Shown here: in pieces, positions 5,877 to 6,155 of the stretch
How the letters are laid out: the number at the start of each line of letters is the position of its first letter
Numbering within the stretch: position 1 is the stretch's first letter
Assembly (NCBI GenBank): GCA_902476665.1
Contig: CABSEO010000125.1
Coordinates: forward strand, 1 to 6,155
Direction: 5' to 3'
Length of the DNA: 6,155 nucleotides
Source: an uncultured Emergencia sp.
Lineage (GTDB): Bacteria; Bacillota; Clostridia; Peptostreptococcales; Anaerovoracaceae
Translations under genes and position numbers: made by a program
The notes under the pieces: model-generated
Databases searched by the model: none
Told to the model about the DNA's origin: nothing
The model's input: the letters and a program-made list of their open reading frames with translations, nothing else

Positions 5877-6155
5877 CTATAACAACTGTTCTACCAGATT
5901 TAAAATCGATATAAATACAGGAATTGCCACACAGAAAATGATGACCTTTCCCGCAAGCTCTACCTTTGATGCGATGGAGCTTTCCCCTGCATCTTTACAA
6001 AGCTGAGCTGTAAATTCTGTAATGTATGCAATTGCCAGAACCTTAATGATAATTGAAAAATATGACGTTCCGTATTCCAGTCTGCCGTAAATCTCCGATA
6101 TGTATGAAAAAGCATATTTCAAACTGTCAATCAGAAAGTACAGAATCAGCAGGCT
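5877..6155 (-). CDS. spoIIIAD: Stage III sporulation protein AD, C-terminal 92 residues, cut by window edge
   Basis: Small polytopic membrane protein of the SpoIIIA complex. The frame is open to the right edge of the window, so the start lies outside; a TTG at 6122 in mid-gene is not a true start. Counting from the edge, SLLILYFLIDSL is the end of a membrane helix, then KYAFSYISEIYGRLEYGTSY, then a helix with IIIKVLAIAYITEFTAQL (35-52), the strongly conserved KDAGESSIASKVELAGKV (54-71) and a last helix IIFCVAIPVFISILNLVEQL. The AYITEF-AQL-KDAG-SIASK-ELAGK string is diagnostic of SpoIIIAD; the B. subtilis protein has about 133 residues, so roughly 40 are missing here. It ends with TAG at 5879-5877. 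Confidence 0.95.
   Translation of the reverse strand, partial: SLLILYFLIDSLKYAFSYISEIYGRLEYGTSYFSIIIKVLAIAYITEFTAQLCKDAGESSIASKVELAGKVIIFCVAIPVFISILNLVEQLL

Overview
The window comes from an endospore-forming Firmicute. The protein sequences and gene order suggest class Clostridia, probably a Lachnospiraceae-like gut anaerobe; this is an inference from family resemblance, not a database match. Every supported gene lies on the minus strand, so transcription runs from high to low coordinates. Coding density is very high and no gene-free stretch exceeds about 120 bases.

Right half (6155 to 3568): the distal part of the spoIIIA sporulation operon, spoIIIAD (cut by the window edge)-spoIIIAE-spoIIIAF-spoIIIAG-spoIIIAH. 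These proteins build the mother-cell side of the SpoIIIA-SpoIIQ channel that joins mother cell and forespore. The set is unusually compact. SpoIIIAF is only 55 residues, two membrane helices with no extracytoplasmic domain. SpoIIIAG (124 residues) appears to lack the large beta insertion of the Bacillus protein. SpoIIIAE lacks an N-terminal hydrophobic signal segment.

Junction (3449 to 3567): a short intergenic region with a near-consensus housekeeping promoter (TTGATA, 17 bases, TATAAT with an extended -10 TG) pointing into the next cluster. A small GC-containing inverted repeat sits just upstream. It has no U-tract, so transcription from the sporulation operon may read through.

Left half (3448 to 1): a vegetative cluster of an Asp23/YqhY-family gene, nusB, a divergent TsaD/Kae1-family (old 'M22 glycoprotease') gene, xseA, xseB and ispA (cut by the left edge). 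Adjacent genes overlap by 4, 8, 10 and 20 bases, then a 3-base gap precedes ispA, which suggests one translationally coupled operon. The order resembles Bacillus subtilis spoIIIA-accB-accC-yqhY-nusB-folD-xseA-xseB-ispA, but here accBC are absent and a TsaD-like gene sits where folD would be.

I found no mobile element, CRISPR array, tRNA or rRNA. The most interesting points are the reduced SpoIIIAF/SpoIIIAG pair and the TsaD-like paralogue, which keeps the metal ligands but has changed the other signature motifs.
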